NCBI GenBank assembly: GCA_034509755.1
Contig: CM067559.1
Coordinates: forward strand, 15,420,501-15,484,500
DNA: 64,000 nucleotides
Source of the DNA: Anisodus tanguticus
Lineage: Eukaryota; Streptophyta; Magnoliopsida; Solanales; Solanaceae
Reading direction: 5' to 3'
Shown here piece by piece: positions 11,154-21,783 of the stretch (position 1 is its first letter; each line of letters opens with the position of its first letter). Position numbers and translations under genes: made by a program. The notes under the pieces were generated by a model. It was not told the DNA's origin. It did not search any database and was given only the letters and a program-made list of their open reading frames with translations.

Positions 11154-11927
11154 AAATAAGACAGGCTAGGTAGATGTTGTCCGAAATGTTGTCCTAACAT
11201 TCTGGATAACATTTATTCTTGGGTCAATATACAGGATAAGTGTTGTAGTGATGTTGCAATATGTTTTTTAAAAGATTTAAGCATGACTCTAAATGGACAA
11301 GATATAAATGCGATACCGTTCTCTGTGAGTATCATAAGAAGGTGAAGCCTCTACTCAAAGATTTGGATGTATACAAAAAGAGCAAAGCTCTAAGATTGGT
11401 ATCGTTCATATTCTATAGGAGTACCACGTGCTTCAAAAATGTTGAAAATTCCTCAATATTTTTTTTAATCTGTATGTGTTCAACTAAGTTGATTAAGGAC
11501 AATGGTAAAATGTTACATTAGTCCAGTGATCAGTCTCATAGGGAACATATACGGAAATATCATCTACCAAATCAGAAAATCCTTGGAGTCTCATAATGCT
11601 TGTTTAACTTTGAAATGTTGCCAACATCATCAACAACATCGTGTTCCAGTACATTGATCAATTTGATTTATCTTATTTTATTCCTTTTTTGGTATTTAAC
11701 ACGTCTCTGTCTTTAACTGGAAGTCCAAAAATTATGGAGGACCGTTTTTTTTAATGATGATATGTGCTATGACAATCCTTATTTTAGGTGTGTAAAGAGT
11801 TTTTATTCTTCTATACAATATAAATTTAAGGAAAATGAGTTTGAGTGTAAGTATAATTTTCCATAATAAAAACCTCCCATTTTTGTCTTGGAATTGTCAC
11901 ATCAGCCGACTATTAATCCATCAAACC
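11154..11927 (+). other. Spacer between pol and the Sirevirus 3' gene
   Basis: Non-coding spacer with only a small 86-codon open frame (11261-11521) that I do not recognise. It contains palindromes at 11174-11200 and 11615-11627 (ATGTTGCCAACAT). A promoter or splice acceptor for the downstream gene could lie here, but I cannot point to one. Confidence 0.5.
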
Positions 11928-13588
11928 ATGGCAGCCCAAACAACACCATCATTTCTCAAAACCCAAAGCTTCTCCAACACGCCCAATCCTTCAAAACCCT
12001 CTCCCATGTCCGTGTCCCTAAAATCCACAAACACCAAAGATTATTCTCCAATGTCGACTAGTCCAGCAAATAACAACAAGGTTTACAAGCATTGTACTTC
12101 CATCAATGACTTGACACCAGTCGAGGAGGACTGCACACAGGCTATGATCCTGCTTGGTTCAGATAAGCCATTACAGGTGAGCTACCCAGGCGATAATGAA
12201 AACCCAATCGATGTTGATGCAACATCTGATTTCTCGAACCTTACCTCAAGACAGTCAAAATTGACATTTCTGACACAAAGGTCAAAGAGGGTTTTCGAAA
12301 ACCAATTCGGTGAATACCAGTCTGCCAAAAGATCCAGGGAAGAGTCGACTTTCCCTGTTGATACTACCACAAGAAGCAGCACTGACACCAATTTCAATGT
12401 GCCCAACTCCATCAACTTCCACTTCACAAGCAGAAACTGAGAAGGAAAAAGAAGAAGAAGAGATGTCTGATGACACACCTCTACGAAACTTCATTCCTAA
12501 AGGGGTCCATAGAACATACTAGAATTTTGATAAAAATGTTGCCTCAACATCAAAGGCAACAGATGAGAAAATGGACTCAGACTATGTTGCCCCAATATCC
12601 GAGGCAACACCTACAGCCACCTCATCCGAACAAGAAAACACAGAATAATTCCCTACTCTTCTATGTTTCAAACTAAATCATGCTCCAGTAACTGGAATTG
12701 GTTTAAGAGTAGAGGAGTTAGAGGGGAGAAGGTGATTGACCTAACTTCATTCTCCAAAAATGGTTTAGTTGATTTCTTAAGTAGTCGAAACATCTTAAGC
12801 TCTGTATCAGGTAAGAATCCTTATTGTGAGAAGGTGATTAGGGTGTTCTATGCTAATCTGACGCTTGCTATTAAGGACACAACCTCAAAGAAATTTGGGA
12901 AAGTGACCTATACAACAAGGTATACAATTTTACACCTAATATCATCAACTCCACTCTTGGGATAATTATTAGTGAAAGAGAACCTCAACCAAACCCCACT
13001 GTGGAGGAACTCAATTCAATGATCAAGTACCTTACGGGGAATTTGATCACTGTTTGGGCTCCTCGCAGCCCTGTGTCAAAACTCACTGCCTTGTTTGCCA
13101 CTTTGCACAAACTTGCTATATACAACTGGCTACCCTCCCTCGTAGTGACCCTTGATCAAGCATCACTGCTTTTCAAGATTGTAAGGAATCAGAAAGTTGA
13201 CTTAGGAACACTTATATTCAACTATGTTGTCAACTTGGCATAAAGACAAAGCAACTCTGCCCTTCCATACCCCTCCTTAATTTTTCAAATCCTGCTCAAC
13301 CAAGGTTTTAAGACTCCGAAAGGAGAAAAGCTGAGTCCAGCCTTAGAGGTTTACTCAGTACAACGGGCAGTTGTTAACAGCAGGGACAGGGTTATTGACC
13401 TGCCCTGGAATAAAGATGAATGGGACACTGACACATCAAAGGATGTTGCCGACATTCCTGGCAACATTGCTCAAGGAAAGGTCTCAATGTCTAAAGACTG
13501 GCTTCGACAACACATTGCTGAACTTGACAGGCAAATTCAAGAACTAGTGCGAGTTAGGAACTATTATATGGGCTTACTTTCTTCATAA
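11928..13588 (+). pseudogene. Sirevirus extra 3' gene (envelope-like position, broken)
   Basis: ATG at 11928 starts a Ser/Thr/Pro-rich, low-complexity N-terminal segment. The frame shifts near 12430 to a Glu/Lys-rich stretch (EKEKEEEEMSDD), and a TAG stop follows near 12520. From about 12690 the frame encodes GVRGEKVIDL and IRVFYANL, which resemble a domain found in plant 'putative transposon protein' ORFs and in Sirevirus 3' ORFs. Further pieces at 13001-13243 and 13244-13588 end in a probable coiled coil (WLRQHIAELDRQIQELVRVR). SIRE-type elements are known for an envelope-like gene here, but I see no clear signal peptide or fusion domain, so the function is open. Palindromes lie at 12211-12225, 12536-12550, 12583-12597 and 13443-13467. 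Confidence 0.65.
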
Positions 13589-14219
13589 AAAAGGGGAGAT
13601 GATGCTGGAAGCAGACAGACAGGGGGAGCTACTACTGATAAGGGTGCAGGCAATGATGCAGGGGGAGAGGAGTTGAGATGATTGATTGCTGACTACTTCT
13701 GATGCTGAAGATGAAGATGGTGCTGCACGAGTTTATAGATCACAGAAAGCGGCTGGAAGCTACTGTGACTCGATTACTCTAGTCAAGGATCATCATGCTG
13801 ATGGAGTTGGTAATTCAATGATGAATGTTTATTTGAATAGTGGATATACCGACATTACTGACATTTGAAATATTATTTGTGTTTGTAATATTTTACTTTG
13901 GGACATTTGGTCTGTTCTTGCAGACATTGTGACTGCTTTCTAAAGCTGTTTATATATGGTTGCCTGATGTTGATTGGTATGAATGATTATTGTAGACTGA
14001 TTACACAATTATTGTAAGTAAGTCTACAGTAACAGAATATAACTCCTATCTAATCAAATCATTGATACTACACTGCTTGGAATTTAACACTGTAGGTTAA
14101 GGGGGAGCATAACACTGATCCTACTGATTCTTGGAATGTAAGGACTACATCGGGAATCAGTATCCTAGTCATTTTCGCTTCGTATGGAGTTTTGTGAAGA
14201 AAGGCAAAAAGGGGGAGAT
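13588..14219 (+). promoter_or_regulatory. Multiple polypurine tracts before the 3' LTR
   Basis: Five GGGG(G)AG tracts occur in about 630 bp: near 13593, 13622, 13661, 14101 and 14211. The last is AAAAAGGGGGAGAT, directly before the 3' LTR, and is the functional plus-strand primer. Repeated tracts of this kind are a described Sirevirus feature. A 60-codon open frame at 13686-13868 is not convincing. Confidence 0.75.
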
Positions 14220-15157
14220 TGTTGATGTTTTATGGATGTTGTGACAACACATGTAAATGTTCAGGACAACATCTTATGAAAATAAGAATGTTGCCTGCGA
14301 TGTTGTGACAACATTCCTGACAATATTTCTGTAACGATTTTGTCTATTCTTCCGGCCAAAACAGGTTGTGTTACTGTGACTAAAAAATGACCTAGGCAAG
14401 CTAACAATGATGTTATGTTTAAAACGTGGTAAAAGAAACAGTCAAAGCTTGGAGAGGAAGCAGCGTGAAGACCAAGTCTAGAACGTTGAGCTTTTGAAGG
14501 AGCAAGAACCGGTCCAAGCTGAAGCCTTCTTTTACTCAGCCTCCGCAACCAATCAGTGAGGATTTCAAGGGAAGTTCCACACTATAAATAGAGGGAAACT
14601 TCAAAGTATCGATATCCAAATTGAAAACGAGAAGAATTATCAAGAGAGCTCTCGCATAGTCACCTTAGAAACTGGATCAACACACTTAACCAAAAGTAGT
14701 ATAACAACATCTAGTCCCACGTTACTATTGCTGCCCAGATTCTAGATCAAGCTTATATTTCAAGCAATAGTAATGAAGATGTTGTATTTGTCTTTTTAGA
14801 TCTTTTAACTTTGGGCTGAAGTCATCTGCGACTTCACTTTTGTTTGTAATTTCTTTTTCACATTTATTGTTCAACCTTGCAAAAAGAAATTCATTTGTAA
14901 TTGTATATAATTTATACAATTCTTTGGTCATTGACCACCAAGGGATATATTAATATATACCCTTGAAAATATAAACCTTGTGTCTCTTTACTTTTCCGCT
15001 GCATTTACTCTATAAAGGTTTATAACTGTTTTATCACAATGTTGCCTCAGATGTTGACACAACATTGAAGGCAACATCCAGAAACTGTTTGAATTGTTCT
15101 AGCTATTACGGTTTTATTCTTACATATTCTTGTTTATCCGTAGCCCCGGACCCAACA
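14220..15157 (+). repeat. 3' LTR of the Sirevirus
   Basis: Direct repeat of 5122-6045, starting TGTTGATG after the polypurine tract and ending CCCAACA before the AACAT target duplication. It keeps the TATA box (14583-14590) and the nested palindrome near 15040-15080. It differs from the 5' LTR by scattered substitutions and a small insertion near 14315. Confidence 0.92.
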
Positions 15158-15162
15158 AACAT

Positions 15163-16036
15163 AATACATGTTACTGTTTTTTTGATAAAAGGTATCACTA
15201 CTAACCGTCTAGTTTTTACTTTTTACGTTAAAGAACAAATATTCTTGCCTATATATAATTTTCTTGACTATGATATTATAATAACATAAAATGAATATGG
15301 TGAACATGTCTCAGAAGTATTCTTGTGTATTCTTATTGTCGCTCATATGTATTTTTGTTATAACTAAGCAAATAAATACTATGGTTAATTAGAGTTGTCA
15401 CTACTTACAATTAAATTAAATTCTATAACGTTATAAGTTTGAAAATATAGATTCGAGCTATCACAACTTATAATTTAATTAAATTATAATATTATAAATT
15501 TAAAGTTTTTGACTAGACATAATTTACTCCATATCAGTGTTTTAAAAGGCAGGGGCGTAAGGCAGAGCGTTTTACACATGCCTCAGCGAGGCGTAAGCTC
15601 CGAGGCACGGGGCGTAAGCCCCATGGATAATTAATTTTTAGTATTTTATAAAATAATATAATTATAATAAATATTTTTAAATAGATAAAATTAAATAAAA
15701 TTATAAATAGAAAAACGCCAGATTACCGCCTATGGTACAATAAGAATTGTTTACTCAATGAGAAAGGGTGTTAACTAAATAGAAAAATCCCGATTTCAAT
15801 CATCTTTGACGCCTCCTCCGTGCCGAGGTTCAGTCGCACCATATCTGGTTCTTGGTAATGCCATATGTCCTTTTGCACCTCATCCGTCGTCTCCAAGAAA
15901 ATAAAAACTTGTCTAAAGACTAGATGTTGTAGGGTACGTCTTAAAAGTGCTCCTCCACTGCGTCGTGCCTTACGTCAAGAGGTGGTCATGGCTTCGCTCC
16001 TGCGACCGAACCGAATCTGTGTAATAAAGTTTCATG

Positions 16037-16037
<1 letters not shown>
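15163..16037. other. Intergenic DNA with a GC-rich palindromic patch
   Basis: No gene is supported. The AT-rich first part continues the pre-insertion sequence left of the Sirevirus. At 15545-15625 a GC-rich patch carries repeated GGCGTAAG and GAGGC/GCCTC units that can fold back, which looks like a terminus of an unidentified repeat. I could not find a convincing partner terminus. Confidence 0.35.

Positions 16038-16071
<34 letters not shown>
16038..16071. repeat. (TA)17 microsatellite
   Basis: Uninterrupted run of alternating T and A, about 34 bases. Confidence 0.95.
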
Positions 16072-16073
<2 letters not shown>

Positions 16074-16214
16074 TGATAGGAGTTGCTGCAACTAAGGAAA
16101 TTTGCTTGTGCCTTCAAAACTTACATAGCTCTAGGACTCGTCGACCGTTCTTCACACGAAACAAACCCACTCTACACCATAACGATGGCATCGTTAGTTA
16201 TCAATTGGAATCGG

Positions 16215-17640
16215 ATAGATACCAATTGGACACATCTAGATACCAATTTGACCGAAGTGGCACGATAAGAGAGAAAGAAGGGAAGTTTCCTAAATGTCCT
16301 ATAGCCTCTCGTGGATGGGTACAGACGTCTACGTACCATTCCACGAGACTCTACTATACATTGCTTTTGTACTTATAGACCAGGTAATCTAGGGTTGTGA
16401 TACCAACTTGCCACGATCCAAAAATACTTAGTCGTGCGGGCACCTACCAAAATCCACCTCAGTAGGCGAACCCATACCGTAATCATTAACCCAACAACAA
16501 TAAAATAAATTGAACAAAATAAATGGAAATCTAGCCTTAATAACATAAGTGCGAAAATACAACAATATCCACAAGAAGTCTGGTCTAAGGCAGTAGAAGA
16601 GTCACTACTTAATGTAATACAAGTCTGAATATGAATACATGAATAAAAATAAAAATATGTCTCGGTTGACGATCAACGAGACAAGTAATTAAAGAGACAC
16701 CAGACTGTGCATTCGTCCATGTACTCATCCTAGATGGTCGCCAGCAAGACCACGAGAATCATCAATGAGGAGGGAAAATAGGCACCATCATGTACTCTAC
16801 ACTCGTAAGGAATGCAGTATCAGTACAAACACTATGTACCGGTAGATATTATAGACCGACAACAGTTAGCTAACATATATAAAGGAAGGAACTCAAGAAC
16901 AGACATGCTCGCAAGCATGTACAAATACTATCACAGTCCAAAATAACTACCAATTATAGAAAATCAAGTTAGAATCCAAGAATATGTGAATGTAATGATG
17001 AGTGAATATGAAATGCAATGCACTGGCCAAATGTAATCTCTGTACACACATGCTCCGAGTAGAATATCTCTATGTCCCGACAGTCATGACCCATGGGGGA
17101 CCCGCGAAGTCCATATACCACTCTCACAATCCTGAAAAAGACCTCGAACATCGGACACTTATACGATCCTGGCAAAGACCTCGAACATCGAAAACTTATC
17201 TCTCTTTTACGCTCTCCAGCAAAGACCTCGGAGGCTACACTCCCTCACTATCATTATCTCCAATCATAGTTCATAATGAATCATCATATAAATAAGAATG
17301 TATGACATGCATGATATCAATTACACTTGTCATAAAGTACACTTTACAATTTCAAGTCATATTCATTATCCTTCCAATTTTGATGATAAGTGAGACATCA
17401 AGAGAAAGGTGAATGCAAACACAAGTCACAAAACATAGTAAATATGGTGATAGACCCACAAACTAGTCAACAATATCAAACCTAAGTAATCCATCCCAAC
17501 TTCATACCTAAAGGCGTAACATGCTTTCTCCGATAGTATCTAACTCTACCTATGCTTCGCTAACCGAAGTCTAACCAGAAGATAAGTTGTAATCTACCTG
17601 GATGTCGAGCGGGAGCCACGAACGATCACACCGAAAGTTG
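16215..17640 (-). mobile_element. Truncated Ty3-gypsy element: leader and 5' LTR fragment
   Basis: Minus-strand orientation. Plus TGATACCAACT (16399-16409) is a Met-tRNA primer site (TTGGTATCA on the minus strand), followed after a few bases by the LTR end starting TGCCACGATCC at about 16414. The leader at 16215-16400 resembles that of the larger gypsy element at 30459-30655 (shared GAGACTCTACTATACATTGC-like text). The LTR shares a CCATGGGGGACCCGCGAAGTC-like block near 17090 with the LTRs at 22572 and 60440. It breaks off near 17640 against hAT sequence. There is no gag or pol. Confidence 0.65.
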
Positions 17641-17674
17641 TACCATATCAAGCAGTTCTCAATGAAGAAGGACA

Positions 17675-18028
17675 TGAAGATTTGCTGAAATACTGAAGGG
17701 AGAATGAGAATACATTTCCGACACTATCAAAGATGGCCCGAGGTGTGTTGAACATTCAAGCATCATCAACAGTGTCTGAAAGCGCTTTTTCTACCTGAAG
17801 ATTTCAAATAGGAAAGCAAAGACACTCATTAGCGAAAGACAGCTTGGAGATTGCAGTTTTATTCAAATATTGGATACGAGCGGTGCGTAGAAGGTGCGGT
17901 CAATCGGAGATCAACGAAAAAGACGACGAAAACTACAACGAAATCTTATCCGACGGAGGTGGAAGCGACGTCGAGCAATTTGACCAACAAATTCCAATTT
18001 CAACCGAAGAACCACAAAACATTGTGAA
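17675..18028 (+). pseudogene. hAT transposase C-terminal dimerisation domain (fragment)
   Basis: One frame reads FPTLSKMARGVLNIQ, then STVSESAFST, a TGA stop, KQRHSLAKDSLEIAVLFKYWI, and a charged tail. LSxMARDxLxIxxS...SESAFS is the signature of the hATC dimerisation domain. The stop directly after ESAFST and the absence of the DDE core show a dead 3' fragment. Confidence 0.8.
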
Positions 18029-18460
18029 GAAACTAGAAAATGTGTTTATAAAGTGTTATTTTTTTAATTACAATTTTACTATGTTATTTGCAACTTTCAA
18101 CACCACAAAGTTGCAATTTTGAAATTGTATTACAAAAAAATCATATTTCTATTAAATAATATAAGAGGCACAAAAATAGCATTGGAATGTTTTTATTACA
18201 AACTCTTGTTCAATTATTGAGATGTTTATATATGTTATTTTTTTAAAATTAAGTGCAAGAAAAATATTCAGAAAATCCGACCCCGCTCCGCCCTGACTCA
18301 ATAAAACCGGTCCCCTTTTCCAACTGGACCGAGAACGGGACATCGGCGGATCCCGCCAGTCCCGACCCGCCAGAGGACCGGTCCCGCCCTCCCCCATTCC
18401 GTCAGGTCCCGTCCCGCCGGAATATGCTCTGCCCCGAACTCGCCCCGTTGGCCACCCTTA
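17675..18460 (+). mobile_element. 3' end of a hAT-superfamily DNA transposon
   Basis: Contains the end of a hAT transposase (listed separately), an AT-rich 3' region, and a GC-rich subterminal block at 18280-18450 rich in CCCGCC/GGTCCC words. It ends in GGCCACCCTTA at about 18450-18460, which matches hAT-like terminal sequence (TAAGGGTGGCC inverted). The 5' part of the element is missing; the left edge abuts the gypsy LTR fragment. Confidence 0.65.
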
Positions 18461-18943
18461 GAAATAAACAATTTAACGATATAGATCGGTTGGTATGCAA
18501 AGAAGAGCTAAGTTTAGACTATTTTGGACTACTAGAAAGAACGAGGGGGAACTAGGAAATAACGAAGAAAAAGGAATAGATGAAGTACGGTTCAGAAAAA
18601 ACAAAAAGAAGTAGCCGCAATAGGTGAGAGGGAGAAAAATAAAACAAGAAGAAAATAATGGAGAATTTGAGGGAAAGCAACGACCTATCTAAAATAGGAG
18701 CTTCTTTAATTAGAGGATGAATAATTAAGAGGGAGATTTAAAGAATGAAAACATAAAAAACATTGACGCTGGAAAGATATTTTGAAGAATAAAATTAGGA
18801 AAAGAAATGTTTATTAGAAGAAATTTAAAGAAAACAAAAGTTTTAGTTTTACTATCTAATCATAGAATTTTTTTGAAATAATTATATGTGTGTATCTTCT
18901 AATGTCTATTAGGATGAGAGAATCAGCCATTAACCACATAGAT

Positions 18944-18997
18944 ATATATATTTGAAGTGAAACTTTCTTAATATATATTTGAAGTGAAACTTTCTTA
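18944..18997. repeat. 27-bp tandem duplication
   Basis: Two identical adjacent copies (18944-18970 and 18971-18997) that start ATATATATTTG and end CTTTCTTA. Confidence 0.9.
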
Positions 18998-19471
18998 ACA
19001 TTTTTCCTTCATTTTTGAAAGAAACAAAAATAAAAAATAGAGATCATCTAAGTTCTAATTCTATACTTTAAGGAATATACATTCTTATGATTTTATCGAC
19101 TTACATTATAGATATTTGTATGCCCGCGCATGGAAAATTTACTCTTTTATCTCGATTATATTTATAATAAATTTATTTTTATATAAATATTGAATATCTT
19201 ATCATCACGCGATGTACAGATAAATTCACTAATAAAAAATTAACCCTAGGCATCTCGCGTAGTGAATTTACTTTTAAAAAACAATAATTTAGGACTTAGA
19301 GTAATAATTTGCTTAGGTTACATAATGGTCTTAGATAAAAAGATCACATCGCACATAGCTGGTCCAGCTTGCAGACAACTTTTAAAGTTTACTTGGCTTT
19401 TACCTTTTTTTTTTGCCTTTTTCTAGGAAATGTTAGTCGACAATGACTTTCCCTTTTTACTTTGGGAACTA

Positions 19472-19732
19472 CTCGCTCCATTCACTTTTATTTATTCTTT
19501 ATATTAAAAATAAATTTTAATTTTAATTTTTTTATTTTAGCATATTAATAAAAATAATTATTTTTCTTAATTTACTAATATCATTAATAATTCATTTTAA
19601 AGCAATTTTCAAGTTCATTAAAATTATGCACAAATTAATATGAATATCATGATAAATTATGCACTTCATTTATTATTTTTCTTAATAGGTGTTCAAAGTC
19701 AACAGTAGACAAGTTAAAATGAACGGAAGGAG
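19472..19732. mobile_element. Stowaway-like MITE
   Basis: A 261-bp AT-rich element with ends CTCGCTCCATTCA and TGAACGGAAGGAG (inverted), flanked by TA on both sides (19470-19471, 19733-19734). A CTCC-type terminus and TA duplication fit Tc1/mariner-related Stowaway MITEs. Confidence 0.7.
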
Positions 19733-20038
19733 TATATATAAATTCTTAAAAATTAAATTATAGTGATTGTTGACAATTGTAAGAAGCTACTGTTTTCAAT
19801 GGTCACAGCAGAGTCAGCCAAAAATGTAATGTAAGAAATTAACACTTTCAAATCACTTCCTTTCTTGAAATAATACGGAATTTGTGTCATTCATATCTGT
19901 GGTAACTCAATATTTTGAGCTCCTTTTCTTTTCAAAACTAAATATAAGGACCATGGGATATGGATATATAGTCTTGACTATTGAAAAAATATTTTCAGGA
20001 TCCTCCAAAATGTTGTCATACACTCATACTCATATTAA

Positions 20039-20096
20039 ATCCTTCAAAAATTATAAAATATAAGATTTTTGAACGATTTTATAATTTTTGAAGGAT
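20039..20096. repeat. Perfect 21-bp inverted repeat
   Basis: Arms 20039-20059 and 20076-20096 are perfect complements with a 16-nt loop. The arms begin ATCCTTCAAAAATT. GGATCCTCCAAAA just upstream (about 19998) and GGATCC at the right arm suggest this is the core of a foldback MITE, but I cannot fix its ends. Confidence 0.8.
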
Positions 20097-21401
20097 CCGA
20101 CATCCATCCATACGCATGTTTAAAGGATTCGAACAATTTTAATCTTAAACTATTGAAAAATAAAATAATACTTCAAATTCTTATTACAATGACTCATCCA
20201 ATTAAATTTTCTTGAAAATAAGGGTGAAGTCACGGAGACAGATTCAGCTGATCCTTTTGGAAAGAAAAGGCCAAGAAGATGCTGATATTTTTTCCCAACT
20301 TGCAACTTCCATTATCTAGACTATAAAATATTAGTAATTTTTTAACAAGTGCCGACTCTATCTAGGATTTCGTACAATCACGGGATGAAGTTACTGCTGT
20401 ACTCTCAAATTCCCGGACACTATTATAGACTGTTGTAAAATTGGTACAAATAGGACTAAACACAGACACACAATTGTTGTTATTCGATTTCAAGATTTCT
20501 ATACATATTCTTTTACATAATTATTTCGATCCTTTCAAATAAATTGACAAGTATAATAGGTCATAAAAATATTGCCTTCAGAATATAATGAAGCCACATT
20601 GAATTCAAAGTTTGTATTCCCTTGATTCAACCAAGAACACACAATATGAAATTTCTGATGATGCTTAGGAAAGAAAAAAACATAAGTTTTGATTATTTTT
20701 CAACAGAAATTTTGATTCTTTTTCATATCTCTTTTTTGAATGAAAAAACATATTTGCTACTTATAGAGATTTTGCATCTATTGGAAATGTTTTTTCATCA
20801 CCAACAGTCACCTCCAAGAGGCATCAATGATGGTTATTGAGAAATGTTGTGTCTGTTCAAATTCAAAGTAAATATGAATTATGTTGATAAACTTCTTCTA
20901 AATTTAAAGAGGCATCACATCAATAATGACGTTTGATTTTACTGAAAATATCCAACATAGACTAGTGGTGTACTAAAATATTTTCATAAGCTGTGTCATA
21001 TTTTAAAATGAAAATAAATAAATAAATATTATAATATCATATTTTAAAAATAACACAATATAATAACACACATTAAGCAGCATTACCCATCCTATCAAAT
21101 ACTTTCTTGTCGCGAACTCAGGACATTTAGAAGAAAACGGAAGAGCCTGACCACGTGAGCTGCATCGCTATTTATGCCAAGCAGTGTCATTTTATTAAAT
21201 TTAACCTTATTTTTTCTTGGCTTTCAATTATTCACACATGTTTAATAAAAAATTTCGATGAAGTAGTGTCACCTAACACCACTCAGGCTAAGGTGAATCC
21301 GCCCGTGATTATGGCTAATCAATGATCACATGTGATTACTTTAATTCTTAATATCCCCGCCACATAAAATGAAATGAAAACAACACATGTATTATTTTCT
21401 A

Positions 21402-21647
21402 CCCCTCCGTCCTAATTTAGATATCTTAGTTTTCTTTTTTGTTTGTCCCAAAAAGAGTACTTCTTTATAAATTTAGTAAGTTACAAATTCAAGCATCCTA
21501 CATGTCAAGTTTATAACCACAAAATTCAAATAATTTTTTACTACTTTACACATCTTTAATTTAAGGCCATGAGATTCAAAAGTCTATTTTTATTGCTTAA
21601 ACTTTGTGTCAAAGCAAACTAAGAAACTGAAATTGGGACAGATGGAG
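21402..21647. mobile_element. Stowaway-like MITE
   Basis: A 246-bp element beginning CCCCTCCGTCCTAATTT and ending AAATTGGGACAGATGGAG, which are imperfect inverted ends. TA flanks both sides (21400-21401, 21648-21649). It encodes nothing. Confidence 0.8.
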
Positions 21648-21769
21648 TAACTATTGAGTACAAGTTGTTACTACTACTAAAAAGAATTCAAACTATGTTT
21701 GACTTTTAGATTAAGTGTTATGAAATAATAATAAAAGTACAAGACAATAAGAAATATAGCCAAAGAAAA

Positions 21770-21783
21770 GGGGGGGGGGGGGG
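21770..21783 (+). repeat. G14 homopolymer
   Basis: Fourteen consecutive G between AAAGAAAA and AGAATTT. It is probably length-variable. Confidence 0.9.

Larger units (their letters stand above)
5122..15157 (+). mobile_element. Complete Ty1-copia retrotransposon, Sirevirus type (decayed)
   Basis: The element is 10,036 bp, bounded by TG...CA LTRs (5122-6045 and 14220-15157) and by a perfect 5-bp target duplication AACAT (5117-5121 and 15158-15162). Order: LTR, initiator-Met primer site, gag with two zinc knuckles, protease, integrase, reverse transcriptase, RNase H, an extra 3' gene, polypurine tract, LTR. Copia order (INT before RT), total length, roughly 0.93-kb LTRs, an extra gene after pol and several GGGGGAG tracts before the 3' LTR are hallmarks of the Sirevirus (SIRE/Maximus) lineage. 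All coding regions contain stops or frameshifts, so it is non-autonomous now. The LTRs are nevertheless very similar: about six differences in their last ~465 bp by eye. Short palindromes ATGTTG-n-CAACAT are scattered through LTRs, spacers and genes (see findings). Confidence 0.92.

Noticed and set aside
15540..15990. GC-rich GGCGTAAG patch and a second GCCTTACGTC patch as ends of one DNA transposon
   Set aside because: The two patches do not align as proper inverted ends and no target duplication is visible.
18253..18555. 100-codon Pro-rich frame
   Set aside because: It lies in the GC-rich subterminal region of the hAT fragment; composition explains the frame.
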